Shown one piece after another: positions 24,248-31,763 of a stretch of DNA of 41,810 nucleotides (the first letter of the stretch is position 1; each line of letters starts with the position of its first letter). The stretch spans positions 1 to 41,810 of the forward strand of contig JAFDEK010000034.1 in the NCBI GenBank assembly GCA_019310385.1, in the 5' to 3' direction. Origin of the DNA: Deltaproteobacteria bacterium. GTDB taxonomy: Bacteria; Myxococcota_A; UBA9160; UBA4427. Under the pieces are notes generated by a model that was not told where the DNA came from, made no database searches, and worked only from the letters and a program-made list of their open reading frames with translations. The translations under genes and the position numbers were made by a program.

Positions 24248-24901
24248 GTGACGAGTGAGCAGCCCGATCAGCGCGTTCTGATCTTCCGGGGCCTGGCCCT
24301 GGTGGGGCTCGTGCTGATGGCCCTCTCCTTCTTTGCGCCCCTGTGGTGGGTGTCCCTCAAGGCGCCCAACTACCCGGAGCACACCTTTCCCGACGGTGTG
24401 CGCATCCACATGCACTGGACCGGCGTCGAGAACGGCTGCAAGCCCCGGGAGAGCCAAGAGGTCTTCGAGGACGAGGCCATGGACTGCGTCCACGAGATGA
24501 ACACCATCAACCACTACATCGGGATGGCGCCCATCGAGAAGGGCGCGCAGGTCGAGTTCACCATCGCGCCCTACGTCTTCGTGCTCTTCGGGTTGGGGGT
24601 GATCGCAGCCCTCTTCTACAGCGGCCCCGTCTGGTGGGTCCTGATGATTCCGGCCATCATCCTCCCGCTGGCCTTCCTCATCGACTTCACCTTCTGGCTC
24701 TGGTGGTTCGGGCACAACCTCCACGAGTGGGCCGCCTTCACGGTGAAGCCCTTCATGCCCACGGTGCTCGGCGAGGGCAAGGTGGCCCAGTTCAACACCT
24801 ACGCGTATCCCCACTACGGCATGCTGCTGTCGGCTGCATCGGCCGTGACCCTCGCCCTGGCACTCCTGATCCGGCGCAAGCAGCTGCAGGAGAAGGGCTG
24901 A
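24248..24901 (+). CDS. nosB: NosB-like membrane protein of clade II nos clusters
   Basis: A 217-residue inner-membrane protein starting at GTG with AGGGAGAG upstream. Helices lie at about 16-36, 110-130 and 135-160, with a C-terminal span at about 190-210. A periplasmic loop of about 70 residues between the first two spans contains two Cys (NGCKPRESQ and MDCVHEM) that could form a disulfide. Clade II clusters characteristically encode a membrane protein next to nosZ, called nosB; the position and topology fit, but I assign it by context. Its biochemical role is not established. It is tightly packed, 5 nt before nosD. Confidence 0.65.
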   Translation: MTSEQPDQRVLIFRGLALVGLVLMALSFFAPLWWVSLKAPNYPEHTFPDGVRIHMHWTGVENGCKPRESQEVFEDEAMDCVHEMNTINHYIGMAPIEKGAQVEFTIAPYVFVLFGLGVIAALFYSGPVWWVLMIPAIILPLAFLIDFTFWLWWFGHNLHEWAAFTVKPFMPTVLGEGKVAQFNTYAYPHYGMLLSAASAVTLALALLIRRKQLQEKG

Positions 24902-24906
24902 GGGGC

Positions 24907-26214
24907 ATGGCGAGGCGGAGGCGCGGGATCGCGGCTTTCTCCGTCCTGGCCCTCTCCGCCCTGGCCCTGGTAGGCCTATTGCACTTCGGCGCTCTTCCTT
25001 CGCCCCCCCCGACGAGCGCCGTAACCGCGCTGCCCGCGGCGCCGGCCGGAATCAGCATCCAGAAGCTCATCGACGCGACGCCGCCCGGCGGGACCGTGAC
25101 GCCTCCGCCAGGCCGCTACGAAGAGTCGCTCGTGATCCGCAAGCCCATTACCCTCGATGGGCGAGGCGAGGTGCAGCTGGATGCCGGCGGCGAGGGATCG
25201 GTGATTCGGCTGCTCACGGACGGAGCGACGATCACCGGCCTCGAGCTCCGCGGTTCGGGAGAGAGCCACGACCGCATCGATTCCGGAGTGCAAGTGCGCG
25301 GAGACCACAATCGCATCACCGACAATCGGATCGAGGACTGCCTCTTCGGCGTCGATCTGGGGCAGTCCAACGAGAACCTGCTCCAGCGCAACCGGATCTC
25401 CTCCAAGCCCCTCTCCATGGGGCTACGCGGCGACGGGATCCGTCTCTGGTACAGCCGGGAGAACCAGATCCTCGACAACGAGCTCTCGAACATACGCGAC
25501 GTGGTGGTGTGGTACTCGGAAGCGAACGTGATCGCCCGCAACTCGGTAACGGGCGCCCGCTATGCGCTCCACTTCATGTACTCGAAGGCCAACCGGGTCG
25601 AGGAGAACCACTACTTCGACAACATGGTGGGTATCTTCCTCATGTACAGCGACGGGGTACGGATCGAGCGCAATCGCATCACCGACGGCCACGGCGCCAC
25701 CGCCATGGGGATCGGCTTCAAGGAGTCGAGTGACGTCGTCATCCGAGGGAACGTCATCCTCAACTACGCCAAGGCGATCTACCTCGACATCTCGCCCTAC
25801 GAGCCCGACACCATCAACCTCTTCGAGGACAACCAGATCGGCTACAACGGTGCAGGCATCCTCTTCCACAACGACTGGCACAGCAACGTCTTCCGGCGCA
25901 ATGACTTCCACGGCAACTTCACCCAGGTCGCCGTACGCGGCGGCGGTAGCGCCAATCGCAACACGTGGGAGGACAATCACTGGGATGACTACGAGGGCTT
26001 CGACCGCGACGGGGACGGCTACGGCGACACCCCCTACGAGCTCTACGCTTATGCGGACCGCTTCTGGGTCGACATGCCCCCGGCGGCCTTCTTTCGCGGC
26101 TCGCCCCTCTTCGAGGCCATCGACTTCCTCGACCGCCTTGCCCCCTTCACCGACCCCACCCTGATCGTGCGGGACGAGCAGCCGCGCTTTCGCGCCGTGC
26201 AGGGGGCCCCGTGA
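24907..26214 (+). CDS. nosD: NosD, periplasmic beta-helix maturation protein for NosZ
   Basis: A 435-residue CASH/parallel beta-helix protein required, with NosF and NosY, to deliver sulfur and assemble the CuZ site. An N-terminal signal anchor (about 7-30) is followed by right-handed beta-helix turns with repeating N-x-I/V patterns (NRITDNRIEDCLFGV, NQILDNELSN, NRVEENHYFDNMVG, NVFRRNDFHGNF). The NosD end carries NTWEDNHWDDYEGFDRDGDGYGD, rich in Asp and perhaps metal-binding. Length and order are normal. The ATG at 24907 follows nosB by 5 nt, and the stop overlaps the nosG start in TGATG, so translation is coupled. Confidence 0.93.
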   Translation: MARRRRGIAAFSVLALSALALVGLLHFGALPSPPPTSAVTALPAAPAGISIQKLIDATPPGGTVTPPPGRYEESLVIRKPITLDGRGEVQLDAGGEGSVIRLLTDGATITGLELRGSGESHDRIDSGVQVRGDHNRITDNRIEDCLFGVDLGQSNENLLQRNRISSKPLSMGLRGDGIRLWYSRENQILDNELSNIRDVVVWYSEANVIARNSVTGARYALHFMYSKANRVEENHYFDNMVGIFLMYSDGVRIERNRITDGHGATAMGIGFKESSDVVIRGNVILNYAKAIYLDISPYEPDTINLFEDNQIGYNGAGILFHNDWHSNVFRRNDFHGNFTQVAVRGGGSANRNTWEDNHWDDYEGFDRDGDGYGDTPYELYAYADRFWVDMPPAAFFRGSPLFEAIDFLDRLAPFTDPTLIVRDEQPRFRAVQGAP

Positions 26215-27023
26215 TGGCGGACGCCGAGACCCAGCCGGAGAGCGAGAAGCCCGCCAAGCAACCCAAGAACAAGCCCGCCAAGAAGCGCAGGCGCCTGAGC
26301 CGCAAACAGGAAGGGCGGCGCCAGCTGCTACGGGCGGGGCTCGTGGCCGGGGCCTTGCTCGCGCTCCAGCCCCTCGCCTTCCTGCCGGTGGTGCGCAAAT
26401 GGCGCTCGCGCCTGCGGCCCCCGGGCGCCCTGGAGGAGTCGAAGTTTCTGGCGGCCTGCATCAAGTGCGGCCAGTGCGTACAGGTCTGTCCCGTGCAGGC
26501 CATCCACCTCGCCGATGCCGACGAGGGCCTGGGCGTGGGGGTCCCCTACATCGAAGCGCGCAGCCAGGCCTGTGACTTCTCCTGCGACGCCCTCTCCTGC
26601 GTGCTCGCCTGTCCCACCGGTGCCCTGAGCCACGACCTCAAGACCAAGGAAGAAGTGCGCATGGGACTGGCGCGCCTGGCCCGGCCCGAGGCCTGCCTGG
26701 CGCGCAGGGCCAAGGGCTTCCGCGGACGCGCGCGCGGCAGCGATTTCCACGGACGCTTGCGCTACGAGGAGATCGACCGCTGGAATCCGCTGCCCGTCGC
26801 CGAGGTCGACTACGACCGCAAGGTCTGCGACCTCTGCGTGATCGAGTGCCCCATCGGAGAGACCGCCCTGCGCCTCGAGCCCCTCCACGACTTCACCGGC
26901 GAGTATTCCATGACGCCGGTCGTCGGCGAGGGCTGCGTTGGATGCGGCGCCTGCGAGATGATCTGTCCCCAGGATCCGCCCTGCATCGTGGTGGACGAGC
27001 GCAAGGCGTGGGGGCAGACATGA
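26214..27023 (+). CDS. nosG: NosG, NapG-type periplasmic ferredoxin
   Basis: A 269-residue four-cluster ferredoxin related to NapG. The first about 33 residues are Lys/Pro-rich and precede a twin-arginine-like signal RRQLLRAGLVAGALLA, an unusually long n-region. The [4Fe-4S] motifs are CIKCGQCVQVCP, CDALSCVLACP, CDLCVIECP and CVGCGACEMICP. With NosH it probably forms a quinol-oxidising module feeding electrons to the nos pathway or its activation. The ATG at 26214 overlaps the nosD stop, and its own stop overlaps the nosH start (ATGA), so nosD-nosG-nosH are coupled. Confidence 0.88.
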   Translation: MADAETQPESEKPAKQPKNKPAKKRRRLSRKQEGRRQLLRAGLVAGALLALQPLAFLPVVRKWRSRLRPPGALEESKFLAACIKCGQCVQVCPVQAIHLADADEGLGVGVPYIEARSQACDFSCDALSCVLACPTGALSHDLKTKEEVRMGLARLARPEACLARRAKGFRGRARGSDFHGRLRYEEIDRWNPLPVAEVDYDRKVCDLCVIECPIGETALRLEPLHDFTGEYSMTPVVGEGCVGCGACEMICPQDPPCIVVDERKAWGQT

Positions 27024-27979
27024 GCTTCATCCACGACTTCGGCGCCATGCTGGGCCGACCGCCTCATCGCTCGAAGGAGCGCACAGACGCCGCCGAGATC
27101 ATGCACGGCCGCAAGCGGGGCCGCGGCCTGGAAGTCACACAACTGCTCGAGGAGCTCGCGGCCGCGCCGGCGAACCACAAGTGGCGCAACCGGCGCTGGG
27201 CGGTCCTGATCGCCATCAACCTCTGCTTCACCCTCTCCTTCTGGCTCGACATCCAGCTCTTCGAGGGCTCTCTCACCGCCTCCCGGGTGCTGGGCTTCCA
27301 TCTCGCCGACCCCTACTCGGGCTTTCTCGTGGTGCTGGCCGAGAAGCACGTGCCGGTGAATCTGGTGATCGGCTCGGTCACGGTGTTCCTGATGTGGGGC
27401 CTGCTCGGCGGCCGCGGCTACTGCTCCTGGGTCTGCCCCTACCACCTGGTCGCCGAGTGGACCGAGAACCTGCACCTGGCACTCGTCAAGCGGGGGATCG
27501 TCCAGGACCACCTCCTGCACCGGGGAATCCGCAGCGTGCTCTGGGTGCTCTTCGCCCTGCTCGCCCTGCTGACGGGCCAGACCCTCTTCCTGACCCTCAA
27601 CCCCATCGGCATCCTGAGCCGCGCCCTGGTCTACGGCCCCAGCCTCGCCCTGGCCTGGGTCCTGTTGCTGCTGCTCTTCGAGGTGGTCTACTCCCGGCGC
27701 GCCTGGTGCCGCTACGTCTGCCCCATCGGCCTCACCTTCGGTGTGCTCGGCGCCAAGGCGCCTCTGCGGGTCACCTACGATCTCGAGCGCTGTGCCCACG
27801 AGGGCGACTGCCGTAAGGTGTGCGAGGTGCCCCATGTGCTCGAGCTCACCATCAAGGGGCGAGCGACGGATGCACAGCTCGATGTGGGCCCCGACTGCAC
27901 CCGTTGCGGGCTCTGTGTGGACGCCTGTCCCACCCAATCCCTCACCTACGAGGTGAAGGGGTTGAGCAAGCTCATCTGA
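27020..27979 (+). CDS. nosH: NosH, NapH-type membrane iron-sulfur protein
   Basis: A 319-residue membrane protein with NapH layout. Four spans lie at about 60-80, 115-135, 175-195 and 208-230. The CxxxCP motifs YCSWVCPYHL and WCRYVCPIGL follow the second and fourth spans. The C-terminal cytoplasmic domain has CAHEGDCRKVCEVP and the 4Fe-4S motif CTRCGLCVDACP. It likely oxidises menaquinol and hands electrons to NosG. The ATG at 27020 overlaps the nosG stop. A hydrophilic N-terminal region of about 55 residues before the first span is somewhat long for the family. Confidence 0.9.
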   Translation: MSFIHDFGAMLGRPPHRSKERTDAAEIMHGRKRGRGLEVTQLLEELAAAPANHKWRNRRWAVLIAINLCFTLSFWLDIQLFEGSLTASRVLGFHLADPYSGFLVVLAEKHVPVNLVIGSVTVFLMWGLLGGRGYCSWVCPYHLVAEWTENLHLALVKRGIVQDHLLHRGIRSVLWVLFALLALLTGQTLFLTLNPIGILSRALVYGPSLALAWVLLLLLFEVVYSRRAWCRYVCPIGLTFGVLGAKAPLRVTYDLERCAHEGDCRKVCEVPHVLELTIKGRATDAQLDVGPDCTRCGLCVDACPTQSLTYEVKGLSKLI

Positions 27980-28006
27980 GGCAAACGTGGGAGTGGACGC
28001 GCGTTC

Positions 28007-28873
28007 ATGATCCGGATCGACGGAGTATCGAAGAGCTTTCGCGGAGTGCAGGTGCTCGACGGGGTGAGCCTCGAGCTCGCCACGGGCGAGCACGCCGCGC
28101 TGATCGGCGCCAACGGCGCGGGCAAGACCACCCTCATCCGCTGTCTCCTGGGGGAGTACCGCTGTGAGGGAAGCCTGCACGTCGACGGCCTGCCGCCCCG
28201 GGAGCGCCGGGCCGAGGTGCTGCATACGGTGGGCTTCGTGCCCCAGCTTCCCCCGCCCCTGCGCATGCCGGTGGGTGAGCTCCTGACCTTCGCGGCGCAG
28301 CTCTGCCGCAGCGACCGCGCCGCCATGGAAGAGGTGGCGGAGCGCCTCGGCCTCGAGATCGGCCCCCTGCGCCGCCGGGCCTTCTCGAAGCTCTCCGGCG
28401 GACAGAAGCAGAAGCTCCTCATCGCCGTGGCCCTGGGGCGCAGCACCCGCCTGCTGGTCATGGACGAGCCCGCAGCCAACCTCGACCCCGAGGCCCGGGC
28501 CACCTTCTTCGAGCTGCTGGCCGAACGCTCCCGGGACACCACCATGCTCCTCTCCAGCCATCGCCTCGACGAGGTCGCCGCCCTGGTGCAGCGGGTGGTC
28601 GAGCTCGACAAGGGAAAGGTGGTGCTCGACGATCGCGTCGCGAAGACCGGATCCCTGGACGCGAAGCTGCGCTGCACCCTGCGTCTGGCGAGCCCCGAGC
28701 CCGCCGTCTCGCGTTCCCTCGAGGCCTGGGGCTTTCGCAGCGCCAACGGCGGCTGCAGCTTCGAGGGCCGCGTCGCGAGCCCCGACCGCCTGCGCTTCTT
28801 CGCCATGCTCTCGCGCTACTCGGGCCTCATCGAGGAGATGAACCTGAGCCAGGACGAAGCGGGAGGAGCGTGA
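28007..28873 (+). CDS. nosF: NosF, ABC transporter ATPase for CuZ maturation
   Basis: A 288-residue ATPase that powers the NosDFY complex. It has Walker A GANGAGKTT, a Q-loop region VGFVPQLP, the signature LSGGQKQKLLIA, Walker B LLVMDEPAANLDPE and the H-loop SSHRLDE, in order and intact. The C-terminal about 70 residues (ACT-like region, RCTLRLASPEPAVS) match the regulatory tail seen in NosF. The ATG at 28007 lies 27 nt after nosH; its ribosome site (GGGAG) is distant, so expression may depend on coupling. It is followed 3 nt later by nosL. Confidence 0.93.
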   Translation: MIRIDGVSKSFRGVQVLDGVSLELATGEHAALIGANGAGKTTLIRCLLGEYRCEGSLHVDGLPPRERRAEVLHTVGFVPQLPPPLRMPVGELLTFAAQLCRSDRAAMEEVAERLGLEIGPLRRRAFSKLSGGQKQKLLIAVALGRSTRLLVMDEPAANLDPEARATFFELLAERSRDTTMLLSSHRLDEVAALVQRVVELDKGKVVLDDRVAKTGSLDAKLRCTLRLASPEPAVSRSLEAWGFRSANGGCSFEGRVASPDRLRFFAMLSRYSGLIEEMNLSQDEAGGA

Positions 28874-28876
28874 AGC

Positions 28877-29350
28877 ATGCGCGCCGTCGAGACCTGGAAG
28901 TGCGTGACGCTTGCATCGCTCCTCCTCTGGGCCCTGGGCTGCTCGCCCCAGCCCGCCGCGGGGCCGGGCGAGATCACCTGGGACCGCGACACCTGCGAGC
29001 ACTGCGCCATGGTGATCGGCGAGCGGCGCTACGCGGCCCAGCTGCGGGACGCCCGGGACGGCCGCCTGCATTTCTTCGACGACCTGGGCTGTGCCTTGCT
29101 GTGGCTGACGGCACGCGCGGAGGCCGGAGAGCCAGCCTCCCACCACTCCGAGCTCTGGGTGCGCGACGCGCAGGACGAAGGTTGGGTCGACGGCTTCGCG
29201 GCACGCTACGAGGGCGGACGCCGAACGCCCATGGGCTACGGCTTCGCGGCCAGCGATGCGGCCGCGCCCCGGGGCTTCGGCTTCGAGGAGCTCGGCACGC
29301 GCCTGGCCGCGCAGGAGAGTGAAAGAAGGGAACGCGGTGTTCGAGAATGA
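28877..29350 (+). CDS. nosL: NosL, outer-membrane copper-chaperone lipoprotein
   Basis: A 157-residue lipoprotein that supplies Cu(I) for NosZ metal centres. The signal peptide ends in a lipobox, LLWALGC, with Cys at about residue 22. The NosL copper motif is DRDTCEHCAMVI (CxxCxM), followed by the characteristic GRLHFFDDLGCALLWL and a Met in TPMGYGF. The ATG at 28877 has GGAGG about 10 nt upstream. Its 3' end overlaps the probable nosY start by 14 bp. Here nosL lies between nosF and nosY, whereas in many clusters it follows nosY. Confidence 0.92.
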   Translation: MRAVETWKCVTLASLLLWALGCSPQPAAGPGEITWDRDTCEHCAMVIGERRYAAQLRDARDGRLHFFDDLGCALLWLTARAEAGEPASHHSELWVRDAQDEGWVDGFAARYEGGRRTPMGYGFAASDAAAPRGFGFEELGTRLAAQESERRERGVRE

Positions 29351-30248
29351 AGCGGAACTGGACCGAGGGGATGGAATCGTGAGCGCGTCGCAGCCGGAGA
29401 AGAGAGGCGATGGAGGACTACCGCGCGACCTGTGGCTGGTGGCCAAGCTCGACGCCATCGAGTCCCTGCGCGCCCGCTGGTTCGGGGTCTACACCCTGGT
29501 CTTCGGCGGCACCGTGGCCCTGCTCTTCACCTTCTCCATCACCGAGTCGCGAATCCTCGGCTTCATGGGCCTCTCGCGCCTGCTCGTGACCTACATCCAG
29601 ATCTGCATGGCGATCCTGCCCATCTTCGTGCTCATCAGCACCGTGCGCTCGGTGGCGGGAGACCGGGAGGCCGGCGTCTTCGAGTACCTGCTCTCGCTTC
29701 CCGTAACGCTCGGGGGCTGGTTCTGGGGCAAGCTGCTCGGCCGCTTCGTGGTGATCTTCCTGCCCGTCTTCCTCGCCATGGCGGCGGGAGCGGGCTGGGC
29801 GGTGCTCCAGGAGATCCCGGTGCCGTGGAAGATCTTCGGCGTCTACACGGCCCTGCTCGCCGCCCTGGCCTGGTGTTTTCTGGGCGTGGGCATGCTCATC
29901 TCGACGCTGGCCCGCTCCACGGACGTCGCCCAGGGCGCCGCCTTCGTGGTCTGGCTCTTCCTGGTGCTCTTCCTGGACCTGATCCTCCTCGGTGTCATGA
30001 TCCAGGAGAAGCTGCCCGCCGAGATGGCCGTGTCCATCTCCCTCGCCAACCCCCTCCAGGTCTTCCGCACCGCCGCCATGATGCTCTTCGACCCGAACCT
30101 GGTCCTGTTGGGCCCCTCGGCCTTCGTGATCCTCGATGCCTTCGGGAACTTCGGATACCTCGTCTGGTCCGTCGCCTATCCCGTGGCTCTCGGCACCTTC
30201 TGCGCCGCATTGGGATTCGCGATCTTCCGCCGCGGCGACCTCCCCTAG
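29337..30248 (+). CDS. nosY: NosY, ABC-2 type permease of the NosDFY complex
   Basis: A 303-residue membrane protein with six hydrophobic segments: WFGVYTLVFGGTVALLFTF, LVTYIQICMAILPIFVLIS, FVVIFLPVFLAMAAGAGWA, IFGVYTALLAALAWCFLGVG, AAFVVWLFLVLFLDLILLGV and a C-terminal YPVALGTFCAALGFAIF. The motif VRSVAGDREAGVFEYLLSLPV after span two is typical of ABC-2 permeases. It partners NosF in moving a sulfur species to NosD. I start at GTG 29337 with GAAAGAAGGG upstream; a GTG at 29379 with GAGGGG is an alternative. It is the last gene of the nos run. Confidence 0.9.
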   Translation: MFENEAELDRGDGIVSASQPEKRGDGGLPRDLWLVAKLDAIESLRARWFGVYTLVFGGTVALLFTFSITESRILGFMGLSRLLVTYIQICMAILPIFVLISTVRSVAGDREAGVFEYLLSLPVTLGGWFWGKLLGRFVVIFLPVFLAMAAGAGWAVLQEIPVPWKIFGVYTALLAALAWCFLGVGMLISTLARSTDVAQGAAFVVWLFLVLFLDLILLGVMIQEKLPAEMAVSISLANPLQVFRTAAMMLFDPNLVLLGPSAFVILDAFGNFGYLVWSVAYPVALGTFCAALGFAIFRRGDLP

Positions 30249-30356
30249 CCGGAGGCCCGGCACCGACCCACGCCAGCCGCTGCTGCACCCGCGATGGGAT
30301 AGAATCGCCATGCCGTTTCATCGCCGCACCCGAGCCCATCGCTGGAGGACGCAACC

Positions 30357-31763
30357 ATGGTCGACCGCTCGGCGGGCCCCGCTCGCATGAGCGCGGCGCG
30401 GACCCTCGGCATCCTCGCGCTGCTGACCGCCGGCCTCTGCTCTTGGCCCTCCTGCGGCGGCCCCCGCCCTCCCGCACTGCGCAATGTGCTGTTCATCGTC
30501 GTGGATACCCTGCGCTGGGATCACGTCGGGTCCTACGGCTACGAGCGCGACACCACCCCGTACATCGACGCACTGGCGGGCGCCGGCGTCCGCTTCGACC
30601 GGGCCTACTCCCCGTCGCCGTGGACCAAGCCCTCGGTGGCGTCCATGCTGACCGGGCTCTATCCCAGCGGACACAGCGTGAATACGATGGTCTCCGGGCT
30701 GCCGAGCTCCGTGCAGACTCTTCCCGAGATCCTGCAGGAGCAGGGCTACCTGACCTGGGGGATCGTGAGCAACGCGCTCCTGGGCCCCAAGAAGGGAGCC
30801 GGCTTCGAGCAGGGTTGGGAGCGCTACGTCGAGGCCGGCAGCGGTGGACATCAGGTGGTCTCGACCGAACGGGTCACTCGCAAGGCCGTTGCGGCGCTGG
30901 AGCAGATCACCGCGGACGAGCGGCCCTTCCTGCTCTTCGTGCACTACTTCGACCCCCACTACAACTACCGTTCGCATGATGCCGGATACGCTCCCCGCTC
31001 GGTCGGAAGACTCAACGGCAATCAGGACATCGAAGTGCTGCGGCGAATGCTGCCGGAGCTGAGCGAGCCGGAGCTGCGCTTCCTCCGGGACCTCTACGAC
31101 GAGGAGGTGCGCTTCACCGACGCTGGAATCGGTCGACTGCTCGAAACCCTCACCGCCCTCGGACTCGAAGACGAAACCCTGGTCGTCCTCACCGCGGACC
31201 ACGGCGAAGAGCTGGGAGAGCGCGGCTGGCTCGGACACACCCGCACGCTCTACGAAGAGCTGATTCGGGTTCCCCTGGTGGTTCGCGCCCCGGGCGTGAG
31301 CACAGCCGGCGCCGTTGTCTCCACACCCGTCTCACTGGTGTCCCTCACCCCAACGATTCTCGAGCTTCTGGGAATCGGGGCCGGGGGGCTCGCCTTTCAC
31401 GAGAGCCCGATCACGAGCCTGATCCGCGGAGACGGCGGACGATCCGAGGCCCTCGTCTATGGGGAGGTGGACTTCGCCTCCTTCGACGCCGCCAAGCGCG
31501 CGCGCAAGAAGTCGGTGATCGGCAGGCGCTTCAAGCTGGTGCGCGACGACGACACGGGCTTCACCGAGCTCTACGATCTCGAGCAGGATCCGCAGGAGCG
31601 CGAGAACCTCGCCGCCGCGAGACCCGCCTTGCGCGATCGCCTGCGCGAGCTCATGGAGCGCCGCTTCGAGTCCGCCCGGTCGGGAACGGCTGGCGCCCGG
31701 GACCTCGAGTTCGACGAGGACGAGATCGAAGCCCTTCGCAGCCTGGGCTACGTGGCCCCCTGA
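30357..31763 (+). CDS. Sulfatase-fold hydrolase/transferase, stand-alone
   Basis: A 468-residue exported enzyme of the alkaline phosphatase/sulfatase superfamily. A leader of about 35 residues precedes NVLFIVVDTLRWDHVGSYGY. The catalytic position reads T90-K-P-S-V (SPWTKPSVASMLTGLYPSGH) instead of C/S-x-P-S-R, so formylglycine formation is not expected and Thr is the probable nucleophile. The second metal site is LTADHGEELGERGWLGHTRTLYEE near 280, and the family C-terminal ELYDLEQDPQERENLA is present. It ends with LRSLGYVAP, the LGYV motif also seen near the middle of the larger relative at 10156. The ATG at 30357 has GGAGG about 8 nt upstream. It overlaps the convergent membrane gene by 16 bp. 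Confidence 0.85.
   Translation: MVDRSAGPARMSAARTLGILALLTAGLCSWPSCGGPRPPALRNVLFIVVDTLRWDHVGSYGYERDTTPYIDALAGAGVRFDRAYSPSPWTKPSVASMLTGLYPSGHSVNTMVSGLPSSVQTLPEILQEQGYLTWGIVSNALLGPKKGAGFEQGWERYVEAGSGGHQVVSTERVTRKAVAALEQITADERPFLLFVHYFDPHYNYRSHDAGYAPRSVGRLNGNQDIEVLRRMLPELSEPELRFLRDLYDEEVRFTDAGIGRLLETLTALGLEDETLVVLTADHGEELGERGWLGHTRTLYEELIRVPLVVRAPGVSTAGAVVSTPVSLVSLTPTILELLGIGAGGLAFHESPITSLIRGDGGRSEALVYGEVDFASFDAAKRARKKSVIGRRFKLVRDDDTGFTELYDLEQDPQERENLAAARPALRDRLRELMERRFESARSGTAGARDLEFDEDEIEALRSLGYVAP

Noticed and set aside
26810..29458. Very long minus-strand open frame (882 residues) opposite the nos genes
   Set aside because: It is antisense to nosG-nosH-nosF-nosL, which have full family motifs. 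The frame is open because GC-rich codon bias removes stops on the opposite strand; its translation shows no domain.
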